DNA of 64,000 bases from Nocardioides sp. zg-1308 (GTDB taxonomy: Bacteria > Actinomycetota > Actinomycetes > Propionibacteriales > Nocardioidaceae): NCBI RefSeq assembly GCF_013155375.1, contig NZ_JABJQY010000004.1, forward strand, positions 558,001 through 622,000. Reading direction: 5' to 3'. Made by a program: the position numbers and the translations under genes. Position 1 is the stretch's first letter, and the number at the start of each line of letters is the position of its first letter. The notes beneath the pieces are model-generated. The model had not been told where the DNA came from. It saw nothing but the letters and a program-made list of their open reading frames with translations, and searched no databases. This document shows, piece by piece, positions 27,531-36,552 of the stretch.

Positions 27531-28051
27531 GCCGCCGGGTCCAGGCGCTCGAGCCACACCCACTCGCAGCCATCGCCCACCTCGCGGCGCACCTCGACCC
27601 ACTCGTCTCGGGGGTAGTCGGGGTAGAACGCGTCGCCCTCGGGCGCCGCGTCGACCTCGGTGAGCACCTGGTGGGTGGCGAGGGGCAGGGCGAGGGAGTA
27701 GATCTCGCCGCCTCCGGCGACCATCACGTCGCCGGGGAGCTCCGCCGCCAGGGCGAAGGCCTGCTCGAGCGAGTGCGCGACCAGCACGCCCTCGAAGCCC
27801 GGGTCGAAGGACGCGTCGCGGGTCACCACCACAGTGGCCCGTCCCGGGAGGGGCCGCCCGATCGAGTCCCAGGTGCGCCGGCCCATCACCAGCGTGTGCC
27901 CGAGCGTCTCGCGCTTGAAGTGCGCGAAGTCGTGGGGCAGGTGCCACGGGATCTCGCCGCCGGCGCCGATCACGCGGTTGCGCGCGTGGGCGGCGACGAG
28001 CACCACCCGCTGGCCGGGACGGGGCGAGCCCGAGGCGCCCTCAGACCGCAA
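27527..28051 (-). CDS. folA: Dihydrofolate reductase
   Basis: A 174-residue enzyme that reduces dihydrofolate with NADPH, regenerating the cofactor consumed by ThyA upstream. It shows [23 protein letters not shown] without its interruption by gaps, [15 protein letters not shown], and the NADPH loop [13 protein letters not shown]. The start is uncertain. TTG 28051, which overlaps the end of thyA by 11 bases, gives a 15-residue leader. GTG 28006 would give a typical 159-residue protein. Both have poor ribosome binding sites. The next gene starts inside its stop codon. Confidence 0.92.
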   Translation of the reverse strand: MRSEGASGSPRPGQRVVLVAAHARNRVIGAGGEIPWHLPHDFAHFKRETLGHTLVMGRRTWDSIGRPLPGRATVVVTRDASFDPGFEGVLVAHSLEQAFALAAELPGDVMVAGGGEIYSLALPLATHQVLTEVDAAPEGDAFYPDYPRDEWVEVRREVGDGCEWVWLERLDPAA

Positions 28052-28850
28052 TGGGGGCCTTGATGCCGGGGTGCGGGTCGTAGCCCTCGAGGGCGAGGTC
28101 CTCGAGGTCGAAGCCGTCGATCTCGGTGACCGCCGGGTTGAGGACCAGCCGCGGCAGCGGACGCGGGTCGCGGGACAGCTGCAGCCGGGCCTGCTCGACG
28201 TGGTTGAGGTAGAGGTGCGCGTCGCCCATCGTGTGCACGAAGTCGCCGACCTCGAGCCCGGTCACCTGGGCGACCATGTGGGTCAGCAGGGCGTAGGAGG
28301 CGATGTTGAAGGGCACGCCGAGGAAGGTGTCGGCGGAGCGCTGGTAGAGCTGGCACGACAGCCGGCCGGGGCCGGTGGCGGTGGGCTCGACGTAGAACTG
28401 GAACAGCGTGTGGCACGGCGGCAGCGCCATGTCGTCGACGTCGGCGACGTTCCACGCCGAGACGATGTGGCGGCGGGAGTCGGGGTTGGTGCGGATCCCC
28501 TCGACGAGCCGCGCGACCTGGTCGACGTGCCGCCCGTCGGGCGTCGGCCACGACCGCCACTGGTAGCCGTAGACCGGTCCGAGGTCGCCGTCCTCGTCGG
28601 CCCACTCGTCCCAGATGGTGATGCCGCGGTCCTGCAGCCACTTCACGTTGGTGTCGCCGCGCAGGAACCAGAGCAGCTCGCCGAACACCGACCGGGTGTG
28701 CACCTTCTTGGTGGTCACCAGCGGGAAGCCCTCGGCGAGGTCGAAGCGCATCTGGTGGCCGAAGACGCTCAGCGTGCCGGTGCCGGTGCGGTCGGTCTTC
28801 TCGACGCCCTCGTCGAGGATCCGCTGGAGCAGGTCGAGGTAGGCGCGCAC
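28041..28850 (-). CDS. thyA: Thymidylate synthase
   Basis: A 269-residue enzyme converting dUMP to dTMP with methylene-tetrahydrofolate. Visible signatures are [17 protein letters not shown], the active-site cysteine in [25 protein letters not shown] and [19 protein letters not shown]. The GTG at 28850 ([12 protein letters not shown]) matches the usual N-terminus; an ATG at 28889 would overlap the upstream oxidoreductase gene. It leads the chain thyA, folA, gntR, kinase, all on the minus strand with overlapping ends. Confidence 0.95.
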   Translation of the reverse strand: MRAYLDLLQRILDEGVEKTDRTGTGTLSVFGHQMRFDLAEGFPLVTTKKVHTRSVFGELLWFLRGDTNVKWLQDRGITIWDEWADEDGDLGPVYGYQWRSWPTPDGRHVDQVARLVEGIRTNPDSRRHIVSAWNVADVDDMALPPCHTLFQFYVEPTATGPGRLSCQLYQRSADTFLGVPFNIASYALLTHMVAQVTGLEVGDFVHTMGDAHLYLNHVEQARLQLSRDPRPLPRLVLNPAVTEIDGFDLEDLALEGYDPHPGIKAPIAV

Positions 28851-28872
28851 GGGACGACTGTACGACGCGCGC

Positions 28873-29853
28873 TCAGGTGAGCAGGACAACCTTGCCGGTG
28901 GTTCGCCGCCCGGCCAGGGCCCGGTGCGCCTCCGCGGCGTCGGCGAGGGGGAAGCCGGTCGTGGTGGGTCGCCAGGCGCCGGTGCCGAGCCGCTCCACCG
29001 CCTCCCGGGCGAGGCCCTGGATCCCGCCCGGACGGGCGAACATCCGCGCGCCGATGGCGGCCGTCACCGCGACACCGCGCTCGAACACGTCCTGCGCCGT
29101 CAGCGGCATCGCCTCGCCGGCGGTCCAGCCGAACATGACCAGCCTCCCGCCCGGGGCGACCAGCTCGAACGCGGCCCGACCCACGGCGCCGCCGACGCCG
29201 TCGAGGGCCACCGTCACCGGGCGCTCGTCGCCGAGCAGGTCGGACACCTCGCGGGGCCAGCCGGGCTCGAGATAGTCGACCGGGTGCGCGCCGTACGACG
29301 CCACCAGGGCCGACTTCGCCGCACCGCCGGCCACCCCGACGACCCTCGCCCCCGCCTGCACGGCCGCCTGGACCAGCAGCGTCCCGAGCCCACCGGCCGC
29401 GCTGGTGACCAGCACCGTGTCGTCCGGGCCGATCGCGGCCTCCTCGAGGATGCCGAGGGCCGTGCGACCGGTCCCCACCATCGCGACGGCGTCGGCCTCG
29501 GTCACGTGGTCGGCGAGCGGGAGCAGCGCCGCGGCGGGGGCGAGCGCGCGGGTGGCATAGCCACCGCTGAGGACACCGAGGTGCGCGACCACCCGCCGGC
29601 CGAGCCACGACCGGTCGACGTCGGGCCCGACCGCGTCCACGACCCCGGCGACCTCCCGGCCGGGCGTCAGGGGCAGCTCGGCCCGCCCGAAGGGGCCGGC
29701 GACCCCCTCGCGCAGCGTCGCGTCGAGCAGGTGCACCCCGGCGGCGGTCACGGCGACGCGCACCTGACCCGTCCCCGGGTCCGGCGCCTCGACGTCCTCC
29801 AGCACCAGCACCTCCGGGCCGCCGTACGCCCTCTGCACGATCGCCTGCATCAT
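28873..29853 (-). CDS. Quinone oxidoreductase-like MDR protein (zinc-independent alcohol dehydrogenase family)
   Basis: A 326-residue medium-chain reductase. The N-terminal GroES-like domain is followed by the nucleotide-binding segment [21 protein letters not shown], characteristic of NADPH quinone oxidoreductases (Qor-like). No structural or catalytic zinc cysteines are visible. The C-terminus reads [16 protein letters not shown], typical of the family. The substrate is unknown. It starts at ATG 29853 (ATG 29850 is equally possible). It lies 22 bp before thyA, but a functional link is unlikely. Confidence 0.88.
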   Translation of the reverse strand: MMQAIVQRAYGGPEVLVLEDVEAPDPGTGQVRVAVTAAGVHLLDATLREGVAGPFGRAELPLTPGREVAGVVDAVGPDVDRSWLGRRVVAHLGVLSGGYATRALAPAAALLPLADHVTEADAVAMVGTGRTALGILEEAAIGPDDTVLVTSAAGGLGTLLVQAAVQAGARVVGVAGGAAKSALVASYGAHPVDYLEPGWPREVSDLLGDERPVTVALDGVGGAVGRAAFELVAPGGRLVMFGWTAGEAMPLTAQDVFERGVAVTAAIGARMFARPGGIQGLAREAVERLGTGAWRPTTTGFPLADAAEAHRALAGRRTTGKVVLLT

Positions 29854-29942
29854 CGTCCGTCCCCGCTCGCTCGTCGCCGACTCGTCCTGGCGGACGCTAG
29901 GAGCTCACGTGGACATGAGGTCAAGCGGTGGTCCGGTCGCGC

Positions 29943-30704
29943 TCAGGACCGCGGCACCCGCGCCTCCACCAGCACGCACTCGACGTCGAAGGCGAGCCGG
30001 GGCTCCAGTGCGTCGTACGCCGAGCGCAGGCGGGCCTGCACGGCGGCGGACTGGGCCCGCCAGAGGACACCGAAGCTGCCGACGGAGGTGAGGCCGGTCC
30101 ACAGGTCGTGGGCCGGGACCCGCCACGTCCACGCGCGCGTCCCAGCGGCGGTGACGGCGAGGCCGGCCTCGGCGAGGATGCCGGCGAGCCCGTGGGCCGA
30201 CCGGTCGAAGTCCCGGCTAGGCGGCAGCCGCGGCACCGGCGGGCGGACGGCACCGACGGAGTCGAGCAGCCCGTTCCACATCACCGCCTGAGGCGGTGGG
30301 GTGCTCCCCCAGATCGTGGCCCGCACCACCGCCCCGGGCGCCGCGACACGCGCCAGCTCGCGCGCTCCGGCCCGGGGGTCGTCGACGTGGTTGAGCACGA
30401 AGTTGGCGGTCACCGCGTCGAAACCCGACTCGGCGAGCGGGAGGTCGGGCAGGCCGGCCACGACCACGTCGTCGTCGAGCGCGGTGCCCGCCATCGCCGC
30501 CATCGCCGGGTCGGGCTCCACGCCGATCGCGTCGGCGCCGGCACCGCGCGCGGCGCGCACCAGCTCGCCCGTCCCGCAGCCGACGTCCAGCAGGCGCCCA
30601 CCCTTCGGCAGGCCGTCGAGGACGGCAGGGATCGCTCCGGCGCACAGGCCGGCGAAGCTCCTCGCGTAGGCCTCCGCCACGCCCGTCCACAGTGCCTCGG
30701 CCAC
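29943..30704 (-). CDS. Class I SAM-dependent methyltransferase
   Basis: A 253-residue protein with a Rossmann-like SAM fold. Motif I is LLDVGCGTGELVRAARGAG, the acidic strand-2 end is IGVEPD, and a motif near FDAVTANFVLNHVDDP matches the Methyltransf_11/UbiE-like group. The substrate is not evident. GTG 30704 (VAEALWTG) was taken as the start since upstream codons run into the neighbouring gene's frame. Confidence 0.85.
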   Translation of the reverse strand: MAEALWTGVAEAYARSFAGLCAGAIPAVLDGLPKGGRLLDVGCGTGELVRAARGAGADAIGVEPDPAMAAMAGTALDDDVVVAGLPDLPLAESGFDAVTANFVLNHVDDPRAGARELARVAAPGAVVRATIWGSTPPPQAVMWNGLLDSVGAVRPPVPRLPPSRDFDRSAHGLAGILAEAGLAVTAAGTRAWTWRVPAHDLWTGLTSVGSFGVLWRAQSAAVQARLRSAYDALEPRLAFDVECVLVEARVPRS

Positions 30705-30736
30705 GGCTCGGGACCCTAGAGCATCCGGGCGACCGG

Positions 30737-31600
30737 TCACCGCAGCCGGATGGTCCCGCCGCCCGACTCGACGATGGTCCGCGGCTCGCCGCAGCGGAGG
30801 TCGGCCGAGCAGACCACCAGGGCCCGGCGCCCCGACTCCGAGCGGCGTACGGCGTCCTGCCCACCGTCGCGGCGCGAGGAGTCCAACAGGTGGGCCCACC
30901 CGCCACCCGGCACGGGCGCGCTCTGGACCACGACGTCGTAGGCGCCGAGCGCCGGGAGCGGAGGAGCCTCGGGCGGGTCGTCGAGCTGCGCGGGCGGGGC
31001 GTCGGTGCCGTGGACGTCACCGTCGGCGTCGATGCGGACGACCTCTCCCGAGCGCAGCCGCGCGGCTGCCCCCGAGCCCCAGGAGACGAACTCCTCGACG
31101 CCCGTCAGGCCCACGACCACGTCGGCGAGGTGCAGCTCGTTCTGGGCGTACCAGACCACTGGCAGGGGGTTGGCCTCCCGGCGCACCTCGACCGGTGCCG
31201 GCCGGGCGGCCCACCACGCCCACCCGGCCGCGAGCAGGGCCGCCACGAGCAGGCCGGCGACGGCCCGCCTGGCGCCGCGGGCGCGTCGGGCGCGTCGGGC
31301 CGCCTCCGCCCGGGTCAGCCACTGGGCGGGGGTGTCGCGCGGGTCGAACGGGCGTACGCCGTGCGGGACCGGCTCACCGGGGCGTGCGGGCAGACCGGTG
31401 CGCTCACGGAGCTCGGCCCACAGGCTGACGTCGACCTGCTCCTCGCGGACGCGGCGCGACCACGAGCCCCGGCTGGCGAGGAGCGTCTCGGCGACCGCGA
31501 GCCGCGCCTCGTCGGGTGGCACGCCCTCGTCCTCGAGGCCGCCGACGAGGTCGGCCCAGCGGGCGTCGAGGTAGCGGGTGAAGTCCGCGTCCGCTCCCAT
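30737..31600 (-). CDS. Hypothetical protein with one membrane anchor
   Basis: A 287-residue protein that I do not recognise. The first 120 residues are charged, and an Arg-rich patch (ARRARRARGARR) immediately precedes a single transmembrane helix (AVAGLLVAALLAAGWAWWAA, about 122-141). The rest is a predicted extracytoplasmic beta-rich domain with two cysteines in LVVCSADLRCGEP that could form a disulphide. The topology suggests an anchored sensor or scaffold, but no family motif supports a function. ATG 31600; the codon use matches native genes. Confidence 0.65.
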   Translation of the reverse strand: MGADADFTRYLDARWADLVGGLEDEGVPPDEARLAVAETLLASRGSWSRRVREEQVDVSLWAELRERTGLPARPGEPVPHGVRPFDPRDTPAQWLTRAEAARRARRARGARRAVAGLLVAALLAAGWAWWAARPAPVEVRREANPLPVVWYAQNELHLADVVVGLTGVEEFVSWGSGAAARLRSGEVVRIDADGDVHGTDAPPAQLDDPPEAPPLPALGAYDVVVQSAPVPGGGWAHLLDSSRRDGGQDAVRRSESGRRALVVCSADLRCGEPRTIVESGGGTIRLR

Positions 31601-31637
31601 GACCCGTGGTTCGGAGCCGGACCCGGCGTGGATGGGC

Positions 31638-31889
31638 TCAGGCGCTGAGCGGCATCGGCCCGTAGACCTGCCGCTCGTGCTCGAACAGGGTCACCGCGGC
31701 CACGCCGTGCTCGGCCAGCTCGGCCCAGATCTCGCCGACCCACGACTCGGCGTCGCCCTGCGTGCCGAACCGCTCCCCGGAGTAGCCGGCGAGCTCGACG
31801 GCCTCGCCCGAGGCGTCCTCGAGGCGCCACCACCACGGCCGCTCGGAGGCCGACGGCGGGCGGAAGGTCGGCGGCTGTCCGGGCAGCAC
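31638..31889 (-). CDS. Small conserved-looking hypothetical protein
   Basis: An 83-residue Trp-rich protein (RPWWWRLEDASGEAV, then GDAESWVGEIWAELAEHGV) ending VYGPMPLSA. The GTG at 31889 is one base after the gcvT stop, so it is probably co-translated with gcvT. I recognise similar small proteins in actinobacteria but no function. Confidence 0.6.
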   Translation of the reverse strand: MLPGQPPTFRPPSASERPWWWRLEDASGEAVELAGYSGERFGTQGDAESWVGEIWAELAEHGVAAVTLFEHERQVYGPMPLSA

Positions 31890-31890
31890 G

Positions 31891-33000
31891 TCAGGACTCC
31901 TTGACCGACGGGTCCACGAACGGCGGCTTGACGAGCTGGAAGATCTCGCGCCGGCCGCGGACGTCGACGCCGACCTGTGCGTCCTCGGCGATCATCGTCG
32001 GGATCAGCGCCAGGCCGATTCCCTTCTTGAGCGTCGGGGAGAAGGTGCCGGAGGTGATGTCGGCCAGGGGGATGTCGTGGGTGAGGGTGACCCCCATCCC
32101 GGGCCGCGGGATGCCACGGCCGAGGGCGACGAGACCACGCAGCCGGCGCCTGGGTCCCTCCTCCTTGACCCGGACGACCGCGTCGCGACCCCAGAAGGAC
32201 TCCTTGTTCCAGCCCACCGCCCACGCGAGCCCGGCCTCGACCGGGTTGGTGTCCAACCCGATGTCCTGGCCGTGCAGGGGGTAGCCCATCTCGGTGCGGA
32301 GCGTGTCGCGGGCGCCGAGGCCGCAAGCGGTGATGCCGTGCTCGGCGCCGGCGGCCATCAGCGCGTCCCACAGCTCGCCCGCGGCGTCGTTGACGACGAC
32401 CAGCTCGTAGCCGCGCTCGCCGGTGTAGCCCGTGCGGCACACCACGACGCCGACCCCGGTGTCGTGCAGCTCGGCCTCGACGAAGGACATGTAGCCGTGG
32501 CCGGTCGGCAGGCCGACCTTCTCCAGCACCTCGTCCGAGCGGCTGCCCTGGACGGCCAGCACGGCGTAGTCGTCGTGGTGGTCGACCACCTTGACGCCCG
32601 CGGGTGCGGCGGCCTGCAACCGGCGCACGACCTCGGCGGCGTTGGCGGCGTTGGGGATGAGCAGCACGTGCTCGTCGTCGTGCCAGTAGGCGATCAGGTC
32701 GTCGACGATGCCGCCGGACTCGTCGAGGCAGAGGGTGTACTGGGCCTTGCCCGGCTCGATCTTGGCCAGGTCGTTGGAGAGCGTGGCGTTGACGAGCTCG
32801 GCAGCGCCCGGACCCGCCACCATCGCCTTGCCGAGGTGGCTCACGTCGAAGACGCCGACGGTCTCGCGGACCGTGGTGTGCTCCTTGACGACCCCGGTCG
32901 GGTACTCCAGCGGCATCGACCACCCGCCGAACTCCGCGAACTTGGCTCCGAGGGCCTCGTGGCGGTCATGGAGGGGCGACTGCTTGAGCGTGGCGGCCAT
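31891..33000 (-). CDS. gcvT: Aminomethyltransferase (glycine cleavage T protein)
   Basis: A 369-residue T-protein that transfers the methylene group from the lipoyl arm of GcvH to tetrahydrofolate and releases ammonia. It has FGGWSMPLEY near the start, VFDVSHLGKA, RTGYTGERGYEL for folate binding, LGARDTLRTEMGYPLHG and the C-terminal barrel domain. The other gcv genes are not here, and stand-alone gcvT is common in actinobacteria. ATG 33000 faces pepA across a 65-bp divergent promoter region. Confidence 0.94.
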   Translation of the reverse strand: MAATLKQSPLHDRHEALGAKFAEFGGWSMPLEYPTGVVKEHTTVRETVGVFDVSHLGKAMVAGPGAAELVNATLSNDLAKIEPGKAQYTLCLDESGGIVDDLIAYWHDDEHVLLIPNAANAAEVVRRLQAAAPAGVKVVDHHDDYAVLAVQGSRSDEVLEKVGLPTGHGYMSFVEAELHDTGVGVVVCRTGYTGERGYELVVVNDAAGELWDALMAAGAEHGITACGLGARDTLRTEMGYPLHGQDIGLDTNPVEAGLAWAVGWNKESFWGRDAVVRVKEEGPRRRLRGLVALGRGIPRPGMGVTLTHDIPLADITSGTFSPTLKKGIGLALIPTMIAEDAQVGVDVRGRREIFQLVKPPFVDPSVKES

Positions 33001-33065
33001 GCGCCGAAACCTACCTCAGCGGATCTCGCCACCCGCCCCGCCTTGGGCTCGCCTAGCATGCCCCG

Positions 33066-34571
33066 GTGACCACGTACTCCCTGCGCACCGCCAGCCCCGC
33101 CAAGACCCGAGCCGACGCCGTCGTGGTGGGAGTGGTCGCCGGTGAGAAGGGTCCACGGCTGTGCGACGCGGCGGAGGAGGTCAGCAAGGCCTACGGCCGG
33201 CGGCTGGGCCCGTTCCTGTCCACGATGGGCATCACCGGCAAGGCGGGCGAGGCCGTGAAGGCGCCCACCCGCGACGAGGTCAAGGCGCCCCTGCTGGTGT
33301 TCGTCGGCCTCGGCGACGACCCCGCCGACCCCGTCGCCGTACGCCGCGCTGCCGGCGTCGCCGCCCGCAGCGTCGCCAACGCGGCGTCGGTCGCCCTCGC
33401 CCTGCCGAGCGAGACCCCGGAGCTCGTCGCCGCGGTCGTCGAGGGTCACCGCCTCGGCGGCTACACCTTCACCGCCTACAAGTCCACGACGAGCGAGTCC
33501 ACCGGACCCACCGACGTCGTCGTGCTGACCGCCCTCGCCCGCCGCGCCGAGGCCGTCGCGGCGCTCGAGTCGGCCGAGGTCCTCGCCGACGCGGTCACCC
33601 TCTGCCGCGACTGGGTCAACACCCCGCCCCGCGACTGCACGCCGCCGCTCCTCGCCGACCTGGTCACGGCCGCGCACCAGGAGGTCACCAAGGGCCGCGG
33701 CGCCCCCAAGGTCAAGCTGGAGGTGTTCGACCACGAGCAGCTGGCGGAGATGGGCTGCGGCGGCATCCTCAGCGTCGGCGACTCCTCCGCCGCTCCGTCG
33801 CGGCTGGTGCGGCTCACGTGGGCGCCGAAGAACGCCGTCGCGCACCTCGCGCTGGTCGGCAAGGGCGTCACCTTCGACTCCGGCGGCCTCACCATCAAGC
33901 CGTCGTCCAGCATGCTCAACATGAAGGGCGACATGGCCGGCGCGGCCAGCGTGGTCGCCGCGACCCTCGCCATCGCGCGGCTGGGCCTGCCGGTGAAGGT
34001 GACCGCCTTCGCGCCGATGGCGGAGAACATGGTCTCGGCCACCTCGACGCGTCCCGGCGACGTGATCACGATGCACAACGGCACGACCGTCGAGATCGCC
34101 AACACCGACGCCGAGGGCCGCATGCTGCTCGGCGACGCGCTGTCGATGGCCGTGCAGGAGCAGCCCGACGTGGTGGTCGACATCGCCACCCTGACCGGCC
34201 ACATGCAGCTGGCGCTCGGCGACAAGGTCGGCGCGGTGATGGGCACCGACGACCAGGTCCCCGCCGTCCTCGCCGCGGGCGTGGCCGCGGGCGAGCAGCA
34301 CTGGCCCATGCCGATCCCCGAGGAGATGTCGGAGCGGATCACCAGCTCCAAGGTCGCCGACCTGCTCCAGCACGACTGGGTGCGGTGGGGTGGTGGTCTC
34401 TACGCCTCGGCGTTCCTGCGCGAGTTCACCGGCGGGCTGCCGTGGGCGCACCTCGACATCGCCGGCAAGGAGATCAACACCGGCGGTCCCTACGGCCACG
34501 TCCCCTCGGGCGCGACCGGGTTCGGCGTCACCACGCTCGTCGCGTTCGCTCGGTCGCTGGCCGAGGGCTGA
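33066..34571 (+). CDS. pepA: Leucyl aminopeptidase (M17, cytosol aminopeptidase)
   Basis: A 501-residue dimetal aminopeptidase. The C-terminal domain has VGKGVTFDSGGLTIKPS, DMAGAA and the M17 signature NTDAEGRMLLGDAL, giving the metal ligands and catalytic Arg. The N-terminal macro-like domain is present and the length is typical. GTG 33066. It releases N-terminal residues in peptide turnover and may also act on Cys-Gly. It ends 10 bp from the convergent small hypothetical gene. Confidence 0.95.
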   Translation: MTTYSLRTASPAKTRADAVVVGVVAGEKGPRLCDAAEEVSKAYGRRLGPFLSTMGITGKAGEAVKAPTRDEVKAPLLVFVGLGDDPADPVAVRRAAGVAARSVANAASVALALPSETPELVAAVVEGHRLGGYTFTAYKSTTSESTGPTDVVVLTALARRAEAVAALESAEVLADAVTLCRDWVNTPPRDCTPPLLADLVTAAHQEVTKGRGAPKVKLEVFDHEQLAEMGCGGILSVGDSSAAPSRLVRLTWAPKNAVAHLALVGKGVTFDSGGLTIKPSSSMLNMKGDMAGAASVVAATLAIARLGLPVKVTAFAPMAENMVSATSTRPGDVITMHNGTTVEIANTDAEGRMLLGDALSMAVQEQPDVVVDIATLTGHMQLALGDKVGAVMGTDDQVPAVLAAGVAAGEQHWPMPIPEEMSERITSSKVADLLQHDWVRWGGGLYASAFLREFTGGLPWAHLDIAGKEINTGGPYGHVPSGATGFGVTTLVAFARSLAEG

Positions 34572-34581
34572 CCGGCCGGGG

Positions 34582-34950
34582 TCAGATCCCCTCGGCCTTC
34601 TTGCGCTTGTTGTAGTCGCGCATCCGCTGCGGCACGCCGACCACGGCGGCGTCGTAGGACGGCACGCGGTTGCGGTTGGCGAAGTCGTGGGCCCACTTCA
34701 CGCTCGGCACCCGGCGGCGCGTCCACTCACCGTCGTGGGCCACCAGCAGGATGGTCACGTCGCTCACCGCGGTGCGAGGCTCGACGAACCCCTCGACCCC
34801 CTGCCGCGTGGTGACGAAGGCCTCGAGATGGCGCACGTCGTCGCCGTCGGAGGCGCGCACGCGGGTGGAGCCGGTGCGCGCGGCGTCCTGCGCCGGACGA
34901 CTGGTGCGCCCCTTGCGCCGGAATCGGTCGAACATGCCCATGGCGGACAT
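34582..34950 (-). CDS. Hypothetical protein
   Basis: A 122-residue basic protein, MSAMGMFDRFRRKGRTSRP at the start and MRDYNKRKKAEGI at the end. The middle has FVTTRQGVEGFVEPRTAV and TILLVAHDGEWTRRRV, a pattern I recall from actinobacterial proteins of unknown function. Three closely spaced ATGs (34950, 34941, 34935) are possible starts. It faces lpd divergently across 188 bp, which holds no other gene. Confidence 0.65.
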   Translation of the reverse strand: MSAMGMFDRFRRKGRTSRPAQDAARTGSTRVRASDGDDVRHLEAFVTTRQGVEGFVEPRTAVSDVTILLVAHDGEWTRRRVPSVKWAHDFANRNRVPSYDAAVVGVPQRMRDYNKRKKAEGI

Positions 34951-35138
34951 TCTGCCGGAGCCTGCCCACCGCCCCCGCCGTTCGGCGTCCGGTTCCACCT
35001 TTCGGCTGACGTCCGGGCTGACCCTGACCCGGTGTGGACAGCCTGACAAAGAGTGCAAAGATGGACGCGCCCGGACCCGGGATCTCGACGGGCCCGCGGT
35101 GGATCGGCAGGGACGAGTCGAAGTGTGGAGGGACATCT

Positions 35139-36515
35139 GTGGCGGACGGTGAGTACGACGTACTCGTCCTCGGGGCTGGTTCGGGCGGTTACGCCTGTGC
35201 CCTGCGGGCGGCCCAGCTGGGGCTGACGGTCGGACTGGTCGAGAAGGGCAACCTCGGCGGCACCTGCCTCCACGTGGGCTGCATCCCGACCAAGGCCCTG
35301 CTCCACGCCGCGGAGGTCGCCGACTCGGCCCGCGACGCCGCCAGGTTCGGCGTCCACGCCAGCCTCGACGGGATCGACATGGTCGGCGTGAACTCCTACA
35401 AGGACAAGGTCGTGGACCGGCTCTTCAAGGGCCTCACCGGTCTCATCAAGTCCCGCGGCATCACCGTGATCGAGGGCACCGGCACGCTGACCGGCCCGCG
35501 CACCGTGACCGTCGACGGCACCGAGCACACCGGCAGGACCGTCGTGCTCGCCTCCGGCTCCTACAGCAGGACGCTGCCCGGCCTCGAGGTCGACGGCGAG
35601 AAGGTCATCACCTCCGAGCAGGCGCTCCGGCTCGACCGGGTCCCCGCCTCCGTGATCGTGCTCGGCGGCGGTGTCATCGGCTGCGAGTTCGCCAGCGTGT
35701 GGAGGTCCTTCGGCGCCGACGTCACGATCATCGAGGCCCTGCCACGCCTCGTGGCCGCCGAGGACGAGGCCTCCTCCAAGGCCCTCGAGCGGGCCTTCCG
35801 CAAGCGCGGCATCACCTTCCTCACCGGCACGCCGTTCCAGAGCGTCAAGACCACCGACACGGGCGTCGCGGTCACCGTGGAGGGCGGTGACGTCGTCGAG
35901 GCCGAGCTGCTGCTCGTCGCGGTCGGCCGCGGACCGTCCACCGACGGCCTGGGCTACGCCGAGCAGGGCGTCGAGATGGAGCGCGGCTTCGTCCTCACCG
36001 ACGAGCGCTGCCGCACCAACGTCGAGGGCGTCTACGCCGTCGGCGACATCGTCCCGGGGCTGCAGCTGGCCCACCGTGGCTTCCAGCAGGGCATCTTCGT
36101 CGCCGAGGACATCGCCGGCCTCGACCCGCAGCCCGTCGACGAGACCGGCATCCCGCGGGTGACGTACTCCCACCCCGAGATCGCCTCCGTCGGCCTCGAC
36201 GAGGCGCGGGCCCGTGAGCTGCACGGCGACGCGGTCACCACGGTGACCTACGACCTCGGCGGCAACGGCAAGAGCCAGATCCTGCAGACCCAGGGCTTCG
36301 TCAAGCTGGTCGGCCTCACCGACGGCCCCGTGCTCGGCGTCCACATGGTGGGAGACCGCGTCGGTGAGCTCATCGGCGAGGCGCAGCTCATCTACAACTG
36401 GGAGGCGCACGCCGACGACGTCGCCCCGTTGGTGCACGCGCACCCGACGCAGAACGAGGCCCTCGGTGAGGCGCACCTGGCCCTCGCCGGCAAGCCGCTG
36501 CACGCCCACTCCTGA
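35139..36515 (+). CDS. lpd: Dihydrolipoyl dehydrogenase
   Basis: A 458-residue FAD/NAD enzyme (E3) that reoxidises dihydrolipoyl groups of 2-oxoacid dehydrogenases and the glycine cleavage system. It has an FAD-binding LGAGSGGYACALRAA, the redox disulphide in GGTCLHVGCIPTKAL, an NAD site VLGGGVIGCEFASV and the His-Glu pair in HAHPTQNE near the C-terminus. GTG 35139 has GGAGGG six bases upstream, which settles the start over the longer open frame. The E2 gene follows after 37 bp, so the two are co-transcribed. Confidence 0.96.
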   Translation: MADGEYDVLVLGAGSGGYACALRAAQLGLTVGLVEKGNLGGTCLHVGCIPTKALLHAAEVADSARDAARFGVHASLDGIDMVGVNSYKDKVVDRLFKGLTGLIKSRGITVIEGTGTLTGPRTVTVDGTEHTGRTVVLASGSYSRTLPGLEVDGEKVITSEQALRLDRVPASVIVLGGGVIGCEFASVWRSFGADVTIIEALPRLVAAEDEASSKALERAFRKRGITFLTGTPFQSVKTTDTGVAVTVEGGDVVEAELLLVAVGRGPSTDGLGYAEQGVEMERGFVLTDERCRTNVEGVYAVGDIVPGLQLAHRGFQQGIFVAEDIAGLDPQPVDETGIPRVTYSHPEIASVGLDEARARELHGDAVTTVTYDLGGNGKSQILQTQGFVKLVGLTDGPVLGVHMVGDRVGELIGEAQLIYNWEAHADDVAPLVHAHPTQNEALGEAHLALAGKPLHAHS

Positions 36516-36552
36516 CACCTGAACCCCACCCACACGCGAGCGAAGGAACCAC

